NCBI GenBank assembly: GCA_946478635.1
Contig: CAMLCX010000203.1
Location: 1-8,242 of the forward strand
Origin: an uncultured Pseudomonadota bacterium
Lineage (GTDB): Bacteria > Desulfobacterota_B > Binatia > UBA9968
Length of the DNA: 8,242 nt
Direction of reading: 5' to 3'
Part shown: positions 1 through 6,477 of the stretch, piece after piece
Layout of the letters: every line of letters begins with the position of its first letter
How positions within the stretch are numbered: position 1 is the first letter of the stretch
Program-made: the position numbers and the translations under genes
The notes under the pieces: model-generated
Told to the model about the DNA's origin: nothing
Seen by the model: the letters and a program-made list of their open reading frames with translations, nothing else
Database searches by the model: none

Positions 1-993
1 ATTGATGTAATCGACGTCTCCCGGCTCAATGTTAGCGTCTTTGATCGCCAAGGCCATGCAACGCGCCGCTCCTTCGCCGCCGGGCGCCGGCGCCGTAACA
101 TGATAGGCATCGTTGTTGGCCCCGTAGCCGATCACTTCCGCGTAGATCTTCGCATTTCGTTGGATCGCTCTATCCCGCTCCTCGAGGATCAGCACCCCTG
201 AACCCTCGGCCAGGACGAATCCATCGCGATCCCTATCGAACGGCCGGCTCGCCCGGTCGGGCGCGTCGTTGCGCGTGGACAGCGCCTTCATGGCGTTGAA
301 TCCGCCGATCCCAAGTGGCGTGATCGGCGCTTCCGCGCCGCCGGTAATGACCGCATCCTGAAAACCGCCGCGGATCAAGCGAAAGGCTTCGCCGATGGCG
401 TGGGTTCCGGAGGCGCATGCCGAAGTGAGCGTCCAGCTGATGCCTTTGGCGCCGTGGCGAATGGCGATCTGCGCGGGGGCAAGATTGGCGATGGCTTTGG
501 GAATGAAAAACGGCGAAATCTTGCGCGGCCCGCCCTCAAGTAATGCTCGATGACAAGATTCCAGGGTTTCGATGCCGAGCACGCCAACGCCGATAATGAC
601 GCCGACTCGCTCGGCTTCTTTGGGTTCGATGTTGAGCGCGCTGTCCTGCATCGCCATCGCCGCCGCGGCGACGCCGAACTGAATGAAGAGGTCCATTTTT
701 TTGAGCTCTTTTGGTTCCATGTAACTGTCGGGGCGAAAATCCGGGACCTGGCCGGCAATCCGCGTAGCGAAGAATTCCGAATTCGGGAAGCGGGTAATCG
801 GCGTGATGCCGGACTGCCCCGACGCCAACGCTTTCCAGTTACTCTCGATTCCGGTGCCTAACGGAGTGACTAGCCCCATGCCTGTGATGACCACTCTGCG
901 TTGTTCGATCTGCCGCGCCGGCGAAATCAAAGGATACGGCATTGGGGCCATGGAACTCTGCTGAATCTCGGTGTATGTCGCTGTCATGTTCAT
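1..993 (-). CDS. fabF: Beta-ketoacyl-ACP synthase II (FabF-type), 3' end cut by window edge
   Basis: Condensing enzyme that extends an acyl chain by decarboxylative condensation with malonyl-ACP in the cytoplasm, in fatty acid or related acyl-chain synthesis. The 331 residues in the window show the thiolase-fold N-terminal half: RRVVITGMGLVTPLG at about 32-46, the nucleophile motif TSACASGTHAIGEAF with Cys193, then PFDRDRDGFVLAEGSG at about 251-266. The frame leaves the window at the Asn of the expected Y-I-N-A-H-G-T motif, so both catalytic histidines lie outside. The start at 993 gives about 30 residues ahead of the usual FabF N terminus; internal Met3, Met15 or Met18 are alternatives. No clear Shine-Dalgarno is seen. 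The start lies one base after the DUF3050 stop, which suggests translational coupling. FabF-type is firm; a dedicated secondary-metabolism ketosynthase rather than the housekeeping enzyme is possible. Confidence 0.95.
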   Translation of the reverse strand, partial: MNMTATYTEIQQSSMAPMPYPLISPARQIEQRRVVITGMGLVTPLGTGIESNWKALASGQSGITPITRFPNSEFFATRIAGQVPDFRPDSYMEPKELKKMDLFIQFGVAAAAMAMQDSALNIEPKEAERVGVIIGVGVLGIETLESCHRALLEGGPRKISPFFIPKAIANLAPAQIAIRHGAKGISWTLTSACASGTHAIGEAFRLIRGGFQDAVITGGAEAPITPLGIGGFNAMKALSTRNDAPDRASRPFDRDRDGFVLAEGSGVLILEERDRAIQRNAKIYAEVIGYGANNDAYHVTAPAPGGEGAARCMALAIKDANIEPGDVDYIN

Positions 994-994
994 A

Positions 995-1867
995 TTATTC
1001 GCAAGACGAACCGGGAATGCCGGTGCGATTTTGTCGGATCGTCACTGGGTACGGCCCGCTGGCGCCATCGTTGACCTTTATGCGTCTAGTGCGTGCACCA
1101 GCTATTTGATCAGCCACCCCGTCCCATAGCGCGATGCGAGCGTTGAGCGCGACTCGCACGGTGACCTCCACTTCTTTCCATTTGCACGGATCATCGCCAC
1201 ATAACTCCACCAGCATCCGAAGTGACATCGGACCGTGGCGTTCTTCGTCGAGTTTGATGTGGCGGTCGAGATAGTCCTGGAACAGGCTCAACTCACCGGG
1301 GAACTGTTCGTTGAGTTTGACGACCAGGGACTGGAACATCACGGGAATGACATCCTCGCGTCCCAGAGTGAAGGCTGCGGCGATGGCGTGTGTAGAACCG
1401 GATTCGATGATTTTCAGGGTCGTTTTAACGAAATCTTGAGCGGCTTTCGGCGCGCGGGTATGGAAGAGCGAGGAGCCGACATCGTCGCCGCGTCTGATGG
1501 CGTCGATAAATAAATCGATCGTGGCTGTCTCCGCGCCGCATTGTTTCATCGCGTTGCGATAAAGCTCGAAATGACTGATGTAATCGCCGCCGTCGTTATC
1601 GCTTTCTTCTTCGAGCACGATCTCATTGATCAAACGACGCGTCAGCCGCTCACCTTCTGGGATCCAGGGCACGGTAACGCAGGTAAGCCGGCATTGGAGC
1701 GCCTTGAGCAGCGACATGAAATCCCAGACCGCGAATACGTGATGCTCCATAAACAGCCGCAGGTCTTGCAGCGTTTCGATCTTGCTGTAGACCTCGTGAT
1801 CGGCGAGGCGTCTTCGCAGCGAGCGCAAAGAATCTTGTAGATCGTTGATTTTCGAAATGGGTTGCAT
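995..1867 (-). CDS. DUF3050 family protein, heme-oxygenase-like fold, possible diiron oxygenase
   Basis: 290-residue soluble protein with no signal peptide or membrane segment. I recognise DUF3050 (PF11251) from FMEHHVFAVWDFMSLLKALQ at about 39-58, LTCVTVPWIP at 61-70, INEIVLEEESD at 80-90, SHFELY at 98-103 and RHIKLDEERHGPMS at 202-215. The family belongs to the heme-oxygenase-like superfamily, which includes diiron oxidases and oxygenases. Candidate metal ligands are His42/His43, Glu171 in GREDVIP, and the His203/Asp207/His211 face (i, i+4, i+8) with Glu208-Glu209 between. Metal binding and an oxidative role are inferred from the fold and have not been shown for this protein. A good AAGGAG site lies 5-6 bases before the ATG. 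The last 35 residues or so form a basic, polar tail past the recognisable domain. The gene sits between a 57-residue protein gene and fabF, so its substrate may be an acyl chain or fatty acid. Confidence 0.87.
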   Translation of the reverse strand: MQPISKINDLQDSLRSLRRRLADHEVYSKIETLQDLRLFMEHHVFAVWDFMSLLKALQCRLTCVTVPWIPEGERLTRRLINEIVLEEESDNDGGDYISHFELYRNAMKQCGAETATIDLFIDAIRRGDDVGSSLFHTRAPKAAQDFVKTTLKIIESGSTHAIAAAFTLGREDVIPVMFQSLVVKLNEQFPGELSLFQDYLDRHIKLDEERHGPMSLRMLVELCGDDPCKWKEVEVTVRVALNARIALWDGVADQIAGARTRRIKVNDGASGPYPVTIRQNRTGIPGSSCE

Positions 1868-1892
1868 GGGTTCTCCTTCGGGCAGCTGTGAG

Positions 1893-2066
1893 TTAATGTT
1901 CGTAGCGGCTGCTGCGGAATGCCGCGCCGGTGTTCAATAGGTTCGTGAGCATGAAGGCGACGACTCGGTAAGCCTCTTTTTCGTCGCGCACATACACGCG
2001 AGCCTCTTCGGTCAGCGCTGCAATCAAATTGCCCAACGTGGTTTGGACTGGTTGACTCCTATTCAT
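1893..2066 (-). CDS. Small unknown protein, 57 residues
   Basis: Short open frame running from ATG at 2066 to TAA at 1893. It starts MNRSQPVQTTLGNLIAALTE and ends AAFRSSRYEH. The middle, about residues 11-46, looks helical and amphipathic, with charged residues (TEEARVYVRDEKEAYR) followed by a hydrophobic stretch (VVAFMLTNLL); it is too short and too charged for a classical membrane helix. A purine-rich stretch (AGAGAGGA) lies about 6-13 bases before the start. It fits neatly in the gap between the lipoprotein gene (49 bases upstream) and the DUF3050 gene (25 bases downstream), same strand. I do not recognise a family. It could be a small partner or regulator of the DUF3050 protein. Support is the position, ribosome site and coding-like composition only. 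Confidence 0.62.
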   Translation of the reverse strand: MNRSQPVQTTLGNLIAALTEEARVYVRDEKEAYRVVAFMLTNLLNTGAAFRSSRYEH

Positions 2067-2115
2067 GGGGGATCCTCTCTTTCTTTGTGGCTCTTGGCGC
2101 CATCTGCAGATCGGC

Positions 2116-2688
2116 TTAGGTTGTCGGGCCGCTTAGGCGCAACGCTTCTCGCAGTCCCTTGACAACTTCCTTGGCGAAATCCCTTTCCAAATCCTCGATG
2201 CCAATCGATGCGCCGTAGACGCCGCCCCACGCGAAAGTCTTGCCTGCCTCACCCGAAGTCAGGAGATTGCCGGATTTGGCGTCAACAATGTCAACCTGAG
2301 CGTGGATCTGCATGGAGCCGAGACCGGCCAGCATAAAACGCGCAAATCGGTTGCCCTCTTCGTAGACGGTAAACTTAACTTTCAGAAGCAAATCATTTGG
2401 CTCGGCAGTATCGAGCGCGACCCTTTCAAAACGCTGCGCGCAGCATTCGAGAATTTCGGCCTTGACGAGATCCTTGATCCGGGTTTGCGCCGAACTTGAA
2501 ACCGAGGAACCTTGAGCGGTTGTCTCAATTACAAGCGATTTGTACTGGGAGAAGTCGGTTTGCGGATCCGCCGTGTTCAACACGAGCGGAGTCGTTCCAC
2601 AGCCCGCAATTAGGCCGATGGCAACGATGACGGGCAAGATCCGGACAAATAGAGTTCGAGAGCGATATTGGCCATGCGATTGTGACAT
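2116..2688 (-). CDS. DUF4410-like envelope lipoprotein
   Basis: 190-residue predicted lipoprotein. The N terminus has basic residues followed by a hydrophobic segment and a lipobox, IGLIAGC, with lipidated Cys30; the mature protein would be anchored in the envelope. Residues about 43-112 carry the alternating strands seen in this family (FSQYKSLVIET, then NDLLLKVKFTVYEEGN). The C-terminal block at about 126-178 (MQIHAQVDIVDAKSGNLL, then GKTFAWGGVYGASIGIEDLE) is what I recognise as DUF4410. No enzymatic role is known for that family. A GGGAGG ribosome site at 2694-2699 lies 5 bases before the ATG and supports this start. The gene follows another lipoprotein gene by 49 bases and probably shares its transcript with the downstream small protein, DUF3050 and fabF genes. 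Confidence 0.85.
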   Translation of the reverse strand: MSQSHGQYRSRTLFVRILPVIVAIGLIAGCGTTPLVLNTADPQTDFSQYKSLVIETTAQGSSVSSSAQTRIKDLVKAEILECCAQRFERVALDTAEPNDLLLKVKFTVYEEGNRFARFMLAGLGSMQIHAQVDIVDAKSGNLLTSGEAGKTFAWGGVYGASIGIEDLERDFAKEVVKGLREALRLSGPTT

Positions 2689-2737
2689 CCTAACCTCCCA
2701 TTTTGAGTTGGTTTGTATTTTGGCCGGCGAGATTTGT

Positions 2738-3411
2738 TTACTGCAGCGCGATTGCCGGTACTGAAAGCTTGAAGGACAATTGTTTGCCGCTGGGATCTTC
2801 GCTTGCCGTCGCTTCTATCACTAAGTGTTCCAGTTTTTTTGAACTTTCGGGGAGTTTGAAATACACAAACCCGTCGCCGTCTGATTGGGTTTGAGCAGCG
2901 CATCGGTAAGCTGGAGGCTCTCGAAATGTTGTTGAACTCTACGATTGACCGATTGAGTGTGGGCGGCCGATCCGGCGATGGTTACAGGCCAGAGCAAAAT
3001 CGCAAATGGTCCCGTGGCGACGGTCCATCCCAAGGCTTTGCCTGCGTATTCACTGGTCGCCGCCTGGTTGGCGGCATCGACGCCGCTCACAGGCGGCAAG
3101 AGTTGGCCGCCCACAGCGGCCGTTATTGAACGTTGCGCAACCTTATAATTACCGACTCCTTTGTTCTCGGCGCGCACGAGCATGGCCAACACGCCGTAAG
3201 ACGCAACATCGGCATCGAATGCCTGTCGCGATTTGTCCGGCGTGACAAATTCCTCCACCGAGATTTCGAGTCCTTCTTGCGTCTCCACAACCGAAGGCTG
3301 TCGCGCTCTCATGAGGTCAGAGGTGCGAAGCGCGGGCTCGAAACTGGCGCAGCCGGTTATCCAGATACTGGCGACTAGCCCGGCAACCTTGAAACGGCGA
3401 CTTGCTGTCAT
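2738..3411 (-). pseudogene. Predicted lipoprotein gene with a one-base frame break near the 3' end
   Basis: Starting at ATG 3411, the frame encodes a lipoprotein with signal MTASRRFKVAGLVASIWITG and lipobox ITGC (Cys21). It continues through SYGVLAMLVRAENKGVGNYK at 71-90 and a hydrophobic stretch at about 130-150 (ATGPFAILLWPVTIAG). As written, it ends at 2821 after a non-family-like tail (NQTATGLCIS and onward), giving 196 residues. In the -1 frame from about 2887, an excellent continuation appears: QSDGDGFVYFKLPESSKKLE and on to a stop at 2738. One extra C in the CCC at 2887-2889 would join the two into a 224-residue protein. This is either a sequencing or assembly deletion, or a real recent mutation. 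The canonical slippery-heptamer phase is absent. GAGGAGG at 3420-3426 fixes the start. Function unknown; it heads the lipoprotein/DUF3050/fabF operon. Confidence 0.75.
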
Positions 3412-3419
3412 GCGATGTT

Positions 3420-3426
3420 CCTCCTC
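3420..3426 (-). promoter_or_regulatory. Strong ribosome binding site that sets the lipoprotein start
   Basis: On the minus strand the bases read GAGGAGG, eight bases before the ATG at 3411. The open frame extends upstream to an ATG at 3498, but that longer version would put 29 charged residues in front of the lipoprotein signal peptide. The ribosome site and lipobox position favour 3411. Confidence 0.75.
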
Positions 3427-3427
3427 G

Positions 3428-3509
3428 AAAGCGGATTTGTTGTTTGTCATGGCTATGCGCAACCGCCATGCCAGTTGAACCAAAAACGGTTGGCGCAAGA
3501 ATCCGCTTT
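3428..3509 (-). repeat. Nested inverted repeats in the leader of the lipoprotein operon
   Basis: Outer arms are AAAGCGGATT at 3428-3437 and its exact reverse complement AATCCGCTTT at 3500-3509. Inside them, GCGCAACCG at 3457-3465 pairs with CGGTTGGCGC at 3487-3496 with one bulged base. Together they could fold as a long two-part stem just before the lipoprotein start. The arms are short enough that chance is not excluded. Confidence 0.4.
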
Positions 3510-3744
3510 GCTTTCGCGTTATTCAGTTTTCTTCCGATGGAGAAACCGTCTAATCCGATTGGCACGGTGGGGCGAACGTGTGGAAGACACTAGACGCTTC
3601 TACTGTTTATAGAAGAAGGAGCGTCCTTGGCTGCCGGAAGGAATGGACAGTGTTTGGTCGTCGACTATGTTCACCAGGCTGGATTCCAACGACCGCGTGC
3701 AAGAGACGGTTTGCTGCCATTTACCTGCTCTGGTGATTCCAATT

Positions 3745-3773
3745 ATGACTTCCTTTCTAGGCGCGATTATATT
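3745..3773 (+). promoter_or_regulatory. Possible sigma-70 promoter for the ABC importer
   Basis: ATGACT at 3745-3750 matches 4 of 6 bases of the -35 consensus. TATATT at 3768-3773 matches 5 of 6 of the -10 consensus. The spacer is 17 bases. Transcription would begin near 3780, leaving a leader of about 80 bases before the start at 3859. This is consensus matching only. Confidence 0.35.
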
Positions 3774-3845
3774 AAGTACTATTCCCGGGCGCTGGTCAGT
3801 CCTTGCCGTTAAAAAGGATGAAACTGTGCCCAAACAATTCGTCGC

Positions 3846-3850
3846 AGGAG
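3846..3850 (+). promoter_or_regulatory. Ribosome binding site that sets the substrate-binding protein start
   Basis: AGGAG lies eight bases before the ATG at 3859. That ATG opens a twin-arginine-like signal peptide, so this site decides against the 72-residue-longer frame beginning at 3643. Confidence 0.75.
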
Positions 3851-3858
3851 CTGCATTC

Positions 3859-4815
3859 ATGAACCGTCGAAGTTTTCTGACCAAAGTCACCGTTGGAGTG
3901 GCCGCGCTGCCGTTGACGCGCGGATTCAGCTGGGCCCAGGCAAAGAGCAAGCTCGGCTACATGAAAATTGTCGACAATGCGGCCATGTTTGTGGCGATGG
4001 AAAAGGGTTTTTTTAAAGCCGAGGGCTTGGAATTGGAGACGGTGCCGATGGCTGGCGGCGCGGTGATCGTACAAGGAGTGACCTCAGGAGACTTGCAGTT
4101 CGGCTGGACCAACGTCATCTCCTTGTATCAAGCGCACGTCGAAGGTTTTGATTTCAAATTGATCGCCGGCGGGGCGACCAATGTGAGAGGCTCGAACGAG
4201 ACCCATGCCATCGAAGTTCTCAAAGATGCGCCGATCAAGACCGCCAAAGATCTCGAAGGAAAAACAATAGCGGTCAATACTTTAAACAACATCGTCCATT
4301 TGATGGCGATGGCCTGGGTGGACAAGAACGGCGGCAGCTCGGCTAAAGTCAAATTCATCGAGCTGCCGTTTCCGCAGATGGAAGCCGCGCTGGTGGCGGG
4401 TAAAGTTGCCGCCATCAGCGTCCAAGAACCCTTCGCGGCCGCCGCCGCGCGCAGGCCAGAGGTTCGCGTTTTGTCGAATCCCTGGGGAGATGTTGCGCCG
4501 AGATTCCTGATCGCCAGCTGGTTCGCTTCGGAAAAGTGGATTCAGAAAAACAAGCAAACAGCGCAAGCTTTTGTGCGTGCCATCAATCGCGGGGTCGATG
4601 CCATCCAGGCGGACAAAGAGGGCGCGCGTAGCGCCATGATCAAGTGGGCGGGGCTCAATCCGGATATGGTCGGTAAGATCGGTTTGCCGGTATTTGAGAA
4701 AGGTGTTTCAGAAAAAGATATTCAGATCACCATCGATCTCACGCAGAAATACAAAATGATTGCGCGCGCGATCAAGGCCCGGGATGTCATCAGCGATCTG
4801 GCACCAAAGGGCTAG
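3859..4815 (+). CDS. ABC importer substrate-binding protein, NMT1/SsuA/TauA-like
   Basis: 318-residue periplasmic solute-binding protein that delivers its ligand to the permease pair encoded downstream. The N terminus, MNRRSFLTKVTVG, has the Tat pattern R-R-x-F-L, then a hydrophobic core and a probable cleavage after AQA at about residue 28. There is no lipobox, so the mature protein should be soluble in the periplasm. The mature part has the two-lobe type II architecture: NAAMFVAMEKGFFKAEGLEL at 40-59, VQGVTSGDLQFGWTNV at 71-86, DLEGKTIAVN at 131-140, then the SVQEPFAAAA hinge region at 187-196. The family covers sulfonate, taurine, nitrate and pyrimidine-precursor binding proteins, and the sequence alone does not tell which ligand. 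It is separated from the ATPase gene by a hairpin-forming repeat, so its mRNA may be more abundant than that of the membrane genes. The start at 3859 is set by AGGAG and the signal peptide. Confidence 0.9.
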   Translation: MNRRSFLTKVTVGVAALPLTRGFSWAQAKSKLGYMKIVDNAAMFVAMEKGFFKAEGLELETVPMAGGAVIVQGVTSGDLQFGWTNVISLYQAHVEGFDFKLIAGGATNVRGSNETHAIEVLKDAPIKTAKDLEGKTIAVNTLNNIVHLMAMAWVDKNGGSSAKVKFIELPFPQMEAALVAGKVAAISVQEPFAAAAARRPEVRVLSNPWGDVAPRFLIASWFASEKWIQKNKQTAQAFVRAINRGVDAIQADKEGARSAMIKWAGLNPDMVGKIGLPVFEKGVSEKDIQITIDLTQKYKMIARAIKARDVISDLAPKG

Positions 4816-4827
4816 TAAAAATGCGGT

Positions 4828-4924
4828 TGGAGTGATGGAGCATTGGAGTGTTGGAGTACTGGGCTCTTAATCTCCAATACTCCAGTACTCCATCATTCCA
4901 GTACTTCAGTCATTCTATTCTCCA
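4828..4924. repeat. TGGAGTNN octamer palindromic repeat, copy 1
   Basis: Left arm: four octamers of the form TGGAGTNN in strict phase at 4828, 4836, 4844 and 4852. After a loop, the right arm has the complementary CTCCA units at 4872, 4880 and 4888, a degenerate TTCCA at 4896 and CTTCA at 4904, and a further CTCCA at 4920-4924, all on the same eight-base spacing. Pairing 4828-4859 with 4869-4900 gives a stem of about 32 pairs, and several of its mismatches would be G-U wobbles in RNA. It starts 12 bases after the binding-protein stop and runs right up to the ATPase start codon. It could stabilise the upstream mRNA end or reduce downstream expression, as REP hairpins do in malE-malF; that role is inference. 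Confidence 0.85.
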
Positions 4925-5701
4925 GTGCCGATTCTCGAAGTCCAATCACTCTCCAAGAGCTACCGTCAGGCCAGCGGTGAAACGACGGCGGCGATCGGCA
5001 ATATTTCCTGCCGAGTAGAGCCCGGCGAATTTGTTTCTTTCGTCGGGCCGTCCGGCTGCGGCAAGACGACATTACTCATGACCATTGCTGGCCTTTTAAC
5101 GCCAAGCGCCGGGCGGGTGGTGGTCAACGGCAATGATGTTAGCGGCCCGCCCGCGGATTTGGTCTTGCTCTTTCAGGAGTACAACAAGTCGTTGTTTGCC
5201 TGGCGCTCCGTCCTCGGCAATGTGCGTTTCGGTTCGGAAGCGCGCGGCGACCCTTCCTCCCAGGCGGCCCGCAGGGCTCGATCCTTGATCGAGCTGGTCG
5301 GTCTTAAGGGCTTCGAGAACCACTATCCATGGGAGCTCTCCGGGGGCATGCAGCAGCGCGTGGCGATTGCGCGCGCGCTCGCTTACGAGCCCAAGGTGTT
5401 GTTGATGGATGAACCCTTCGGCTCCCTCGATGCGCTGACGCGTCTGGAACTCGAGGATGCTCTGCTTCGTCTCTGGGCTGAGCTCAAAACGACCATCGTT
5501 TTTATTACCCACGATATCGAAGAGGCGATTTACCTTTCCGATCGCATCTGGGTTTTGAGCCGCAGGCCATCGGAGATTGTCGAAGAACTGCCCATCGATT
5601 TTCTGCGCCCGCGCAACCAAGTGGCGACGCGCGCCGAAGCACGCTTCATGGAAATGCGAAACAGAATCTATCGCCAGATCAGCAATCCAGGCGCCCCGTG
5701 A
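4925..5701 (+). CDS. ABC importer ATPase, SsuB/TauB-like
   Basis: 258-residue cytoplasmic ATPase that powers the importer. All canonical motifs are intact: Walker A GPSGCGKTT at 41-49, Q-loop Gln84 in LLFQEYN, signature LSGGMQQR at 138-145, Walker B VLLMDEP at 158-164 with catalytic Glu163, D-loop SLDA at 167-170, and H-loop His196 in ITHDIEEA. The length and short C-terminal tail fit the nitrate/sulfonate/taurine ATPase group, with no added regulatory domain. The start is taken as GTG at 4925 because MPILEVQSLSKSY is the normal first strand of the fold. No Shine-Dalgarno precedes it; the preceding bases belong to the octamer repeat. The upstream frame is open to about 4871 but holds no ATG or GTG. 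The stop overlaps the GTG of the next gene by three bases (GTGA), so the two are coupled. Confidence 0.94.
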   Translation: MPILEVQSLSKSYRQASGETTAAIGNISCRVEPGEFVSFVGPSGCGKTTLLMTIAGLLTPSAGRVVVNGNDVSGPPADLVLLFQEYNKSLFAWRSVLGNVRFGSEARGDPSSQAARRARSLIELVGLKGFENHYPWELSGGMQQRVAIARALAYEPKVLLMDEPFGSLDALTRLELEDALLRLWAELKTTIVFITHDIEEAIYLSDRIWVLSRRPSEIVEELPIDFLRPRNQVATRAEARFMEMRNRIYRQISNPGAP

Positions 5702-6477
5702 ACGGGCTAAAAAACTTCAACTGGGCGGGTTGGTCGAGTTTTATCTTATTGCTGGCGCTCTGGGAGCTTGCCGCGAGGATGGCGCCGACGCTTCGGCTCT
5801 ATCTACCGCCGATCACGGCGGTCCTTCATGCGCTTGGACAATTAGCTTTCGGAGGGTCGGTTGCAGCCCATCTCTGGATGACCGTGGAGCGATTTGTGAT
5901 GGGCTATCTCATTGCGGCGGCGATCGGCGTAACTTTTGGCATCGCGCTTGGCTATTTTCGCGCTTTGCACAACCTGCTCGGAATGGTCATCGAGTTCCTG
6001 CGACCGATGCCGTCCGTCGCCATAATTCCCGTCGCCATTTTGATGCTCGGTATCGGTGACGCGATGATCGTGGCGGTTACGGTCTACGCGAGCGTGTGGT
6101 CGATTCTCATCAACACGATTGACGGCGTCAGGCATATCGAAAACACGCTCGTCGATACCGGCAGAACTTTTGGGCTCGGCCGATGGCGCATCCTCTGGCA
6201 AATCATCCTGCCGGGCGCTTCTCCTTACATCGTCACGGGTTTGCGCATCGCCTTATCCATCGCCCTGATCCTGGTCACGACCGCCGAGATGATCGCAGGC
6301 AGCAAAGGGATGGGATTTTTTATCCTCGACGAAGAGCGTTCGATGAACAGCAGCAACATGTACGCCGGGATTATCATCGTTGCCGCGCTGGGCTATGCGC
6401 TCAACCGGCTTTTCCTCGGCGTGGAAGCGCGCGCGATGAAATGGCGCCGCGGCATGGTCGCGCGGGGAACGGCATAA
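5698..6477 (+). CDS. ABC importer permease 1, SsuC/TauC-like
   Basis: 259-residue inner-membrane permease of the binding-protein-dependent transport family (BPD_transp_1), with about six membrane segments: roughly residues 13-27, 65-87, 105-120, 122-141, 180-200 and 221-241. The cytoplasmic coupling loop that meets the ATPase, DTGRTFGLGRWRILWQIILP at 153-172, is the EAA-type motif with its conserved Gly and LP. It should assemble with permease 2 and the ATPase. The GTG start overlaps the ATPase stop as GTGA, and the stop TAA directly abuts the ATG of permease 2. It is clearly paralogous to permease 2, sharing WEL.AR near the N terminus, GYL.AAA, LRP.P and LLG/GYxLN features. Substrate unknown. 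Confidence 0.92.
   Translation: MNGLKNFNWAGWSSFILLLALWELAARMAPTLRLYLPPITAVLHALGQLAFGGSVAAHLWMTVERFVMGYLIAAAIGVTFGIALGYFRALHNLLGMVIEFLRPMPSVAIIPVAILMLGIGDAMIVAVTVYASVWSILINTIDGVRHIENTLVDTGRTFGLGRWRILWQIILPGASPYIVTGLRIALSIALILVTTAEMIAGSKGMGFFILDEERSMNSSNMYAGIIIVAALGYALNRLFLGVEARAMKWRRGMVARGTA

Larger units (their letters stand above)
3412..3858. other. Divergent intergenic region between the lipoprotein operon and the ABC importer
   Basis: About 450 bases with no gene I can support. It must hold promoters for both directions. On the minus-strand side it has the ribosome site of the lipoprotein gene and nested inverted repeats at 3428-3509. On the plus-strand side it has a possible sigma-70 promoter at 3745-3773 and the ribosome site of the binding-protein gene. 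A small hairpin-capable sequence, AAGGA-GCG-TCCTT, lies at 3616-3628. The plus-strand open frame reaches up to 3643, but that stretch has no coding character and precedes a clear signal peptide start. Confidence 0.6.

Noticed and set aside
2102..2111. Perfect 10-base palindrome ATCTGCAGAT at the end of the DUF4410-like gene
   Set aside because: It is short, has no loop or T-tract, and is expected by chance in a window of this size.
2880..2895. Programmed -1 ribosomal frameshift at the AAA CCC run
   Set aside because: The run is not in the X-XXY-YYZ phase relative to the zero frame, and no clear downstream pseudoknot was seen. A missing base is the simpler explanation.
2610..2903. 97-residue minus-strand open frame spanning the lipoprotein junction
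   Set aside because: It is the third frame of this region, arginine- and serine-rich with no family features, and overlaps both better-supported lipoprotein frames.
3412..3498. 29-residue upstream extension of the frame-broken lipoprotein
   Set aside because: It would precede a complete lipoprotein signal, and the strong GAGGAGG site serves the ATG at 3411.
3643..3858. 72-residue upstream extension of the substrate-binding protein
   Set aside because: It has no coding character and would bury the Tat-like signal peptide. The ATG at 3859 has AGGAG at proper spacing.
4828..4924. CRISPR array
   Set aside because: The repeats are eight-base units without spacers and form a palindrome. There are no cas genes.
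5096..5620. 174-residue minus-strand open frame inside the ATPase gene
   Set aside because: It is the antisense shadow of a gene with all ABC ATPase motifs intact.
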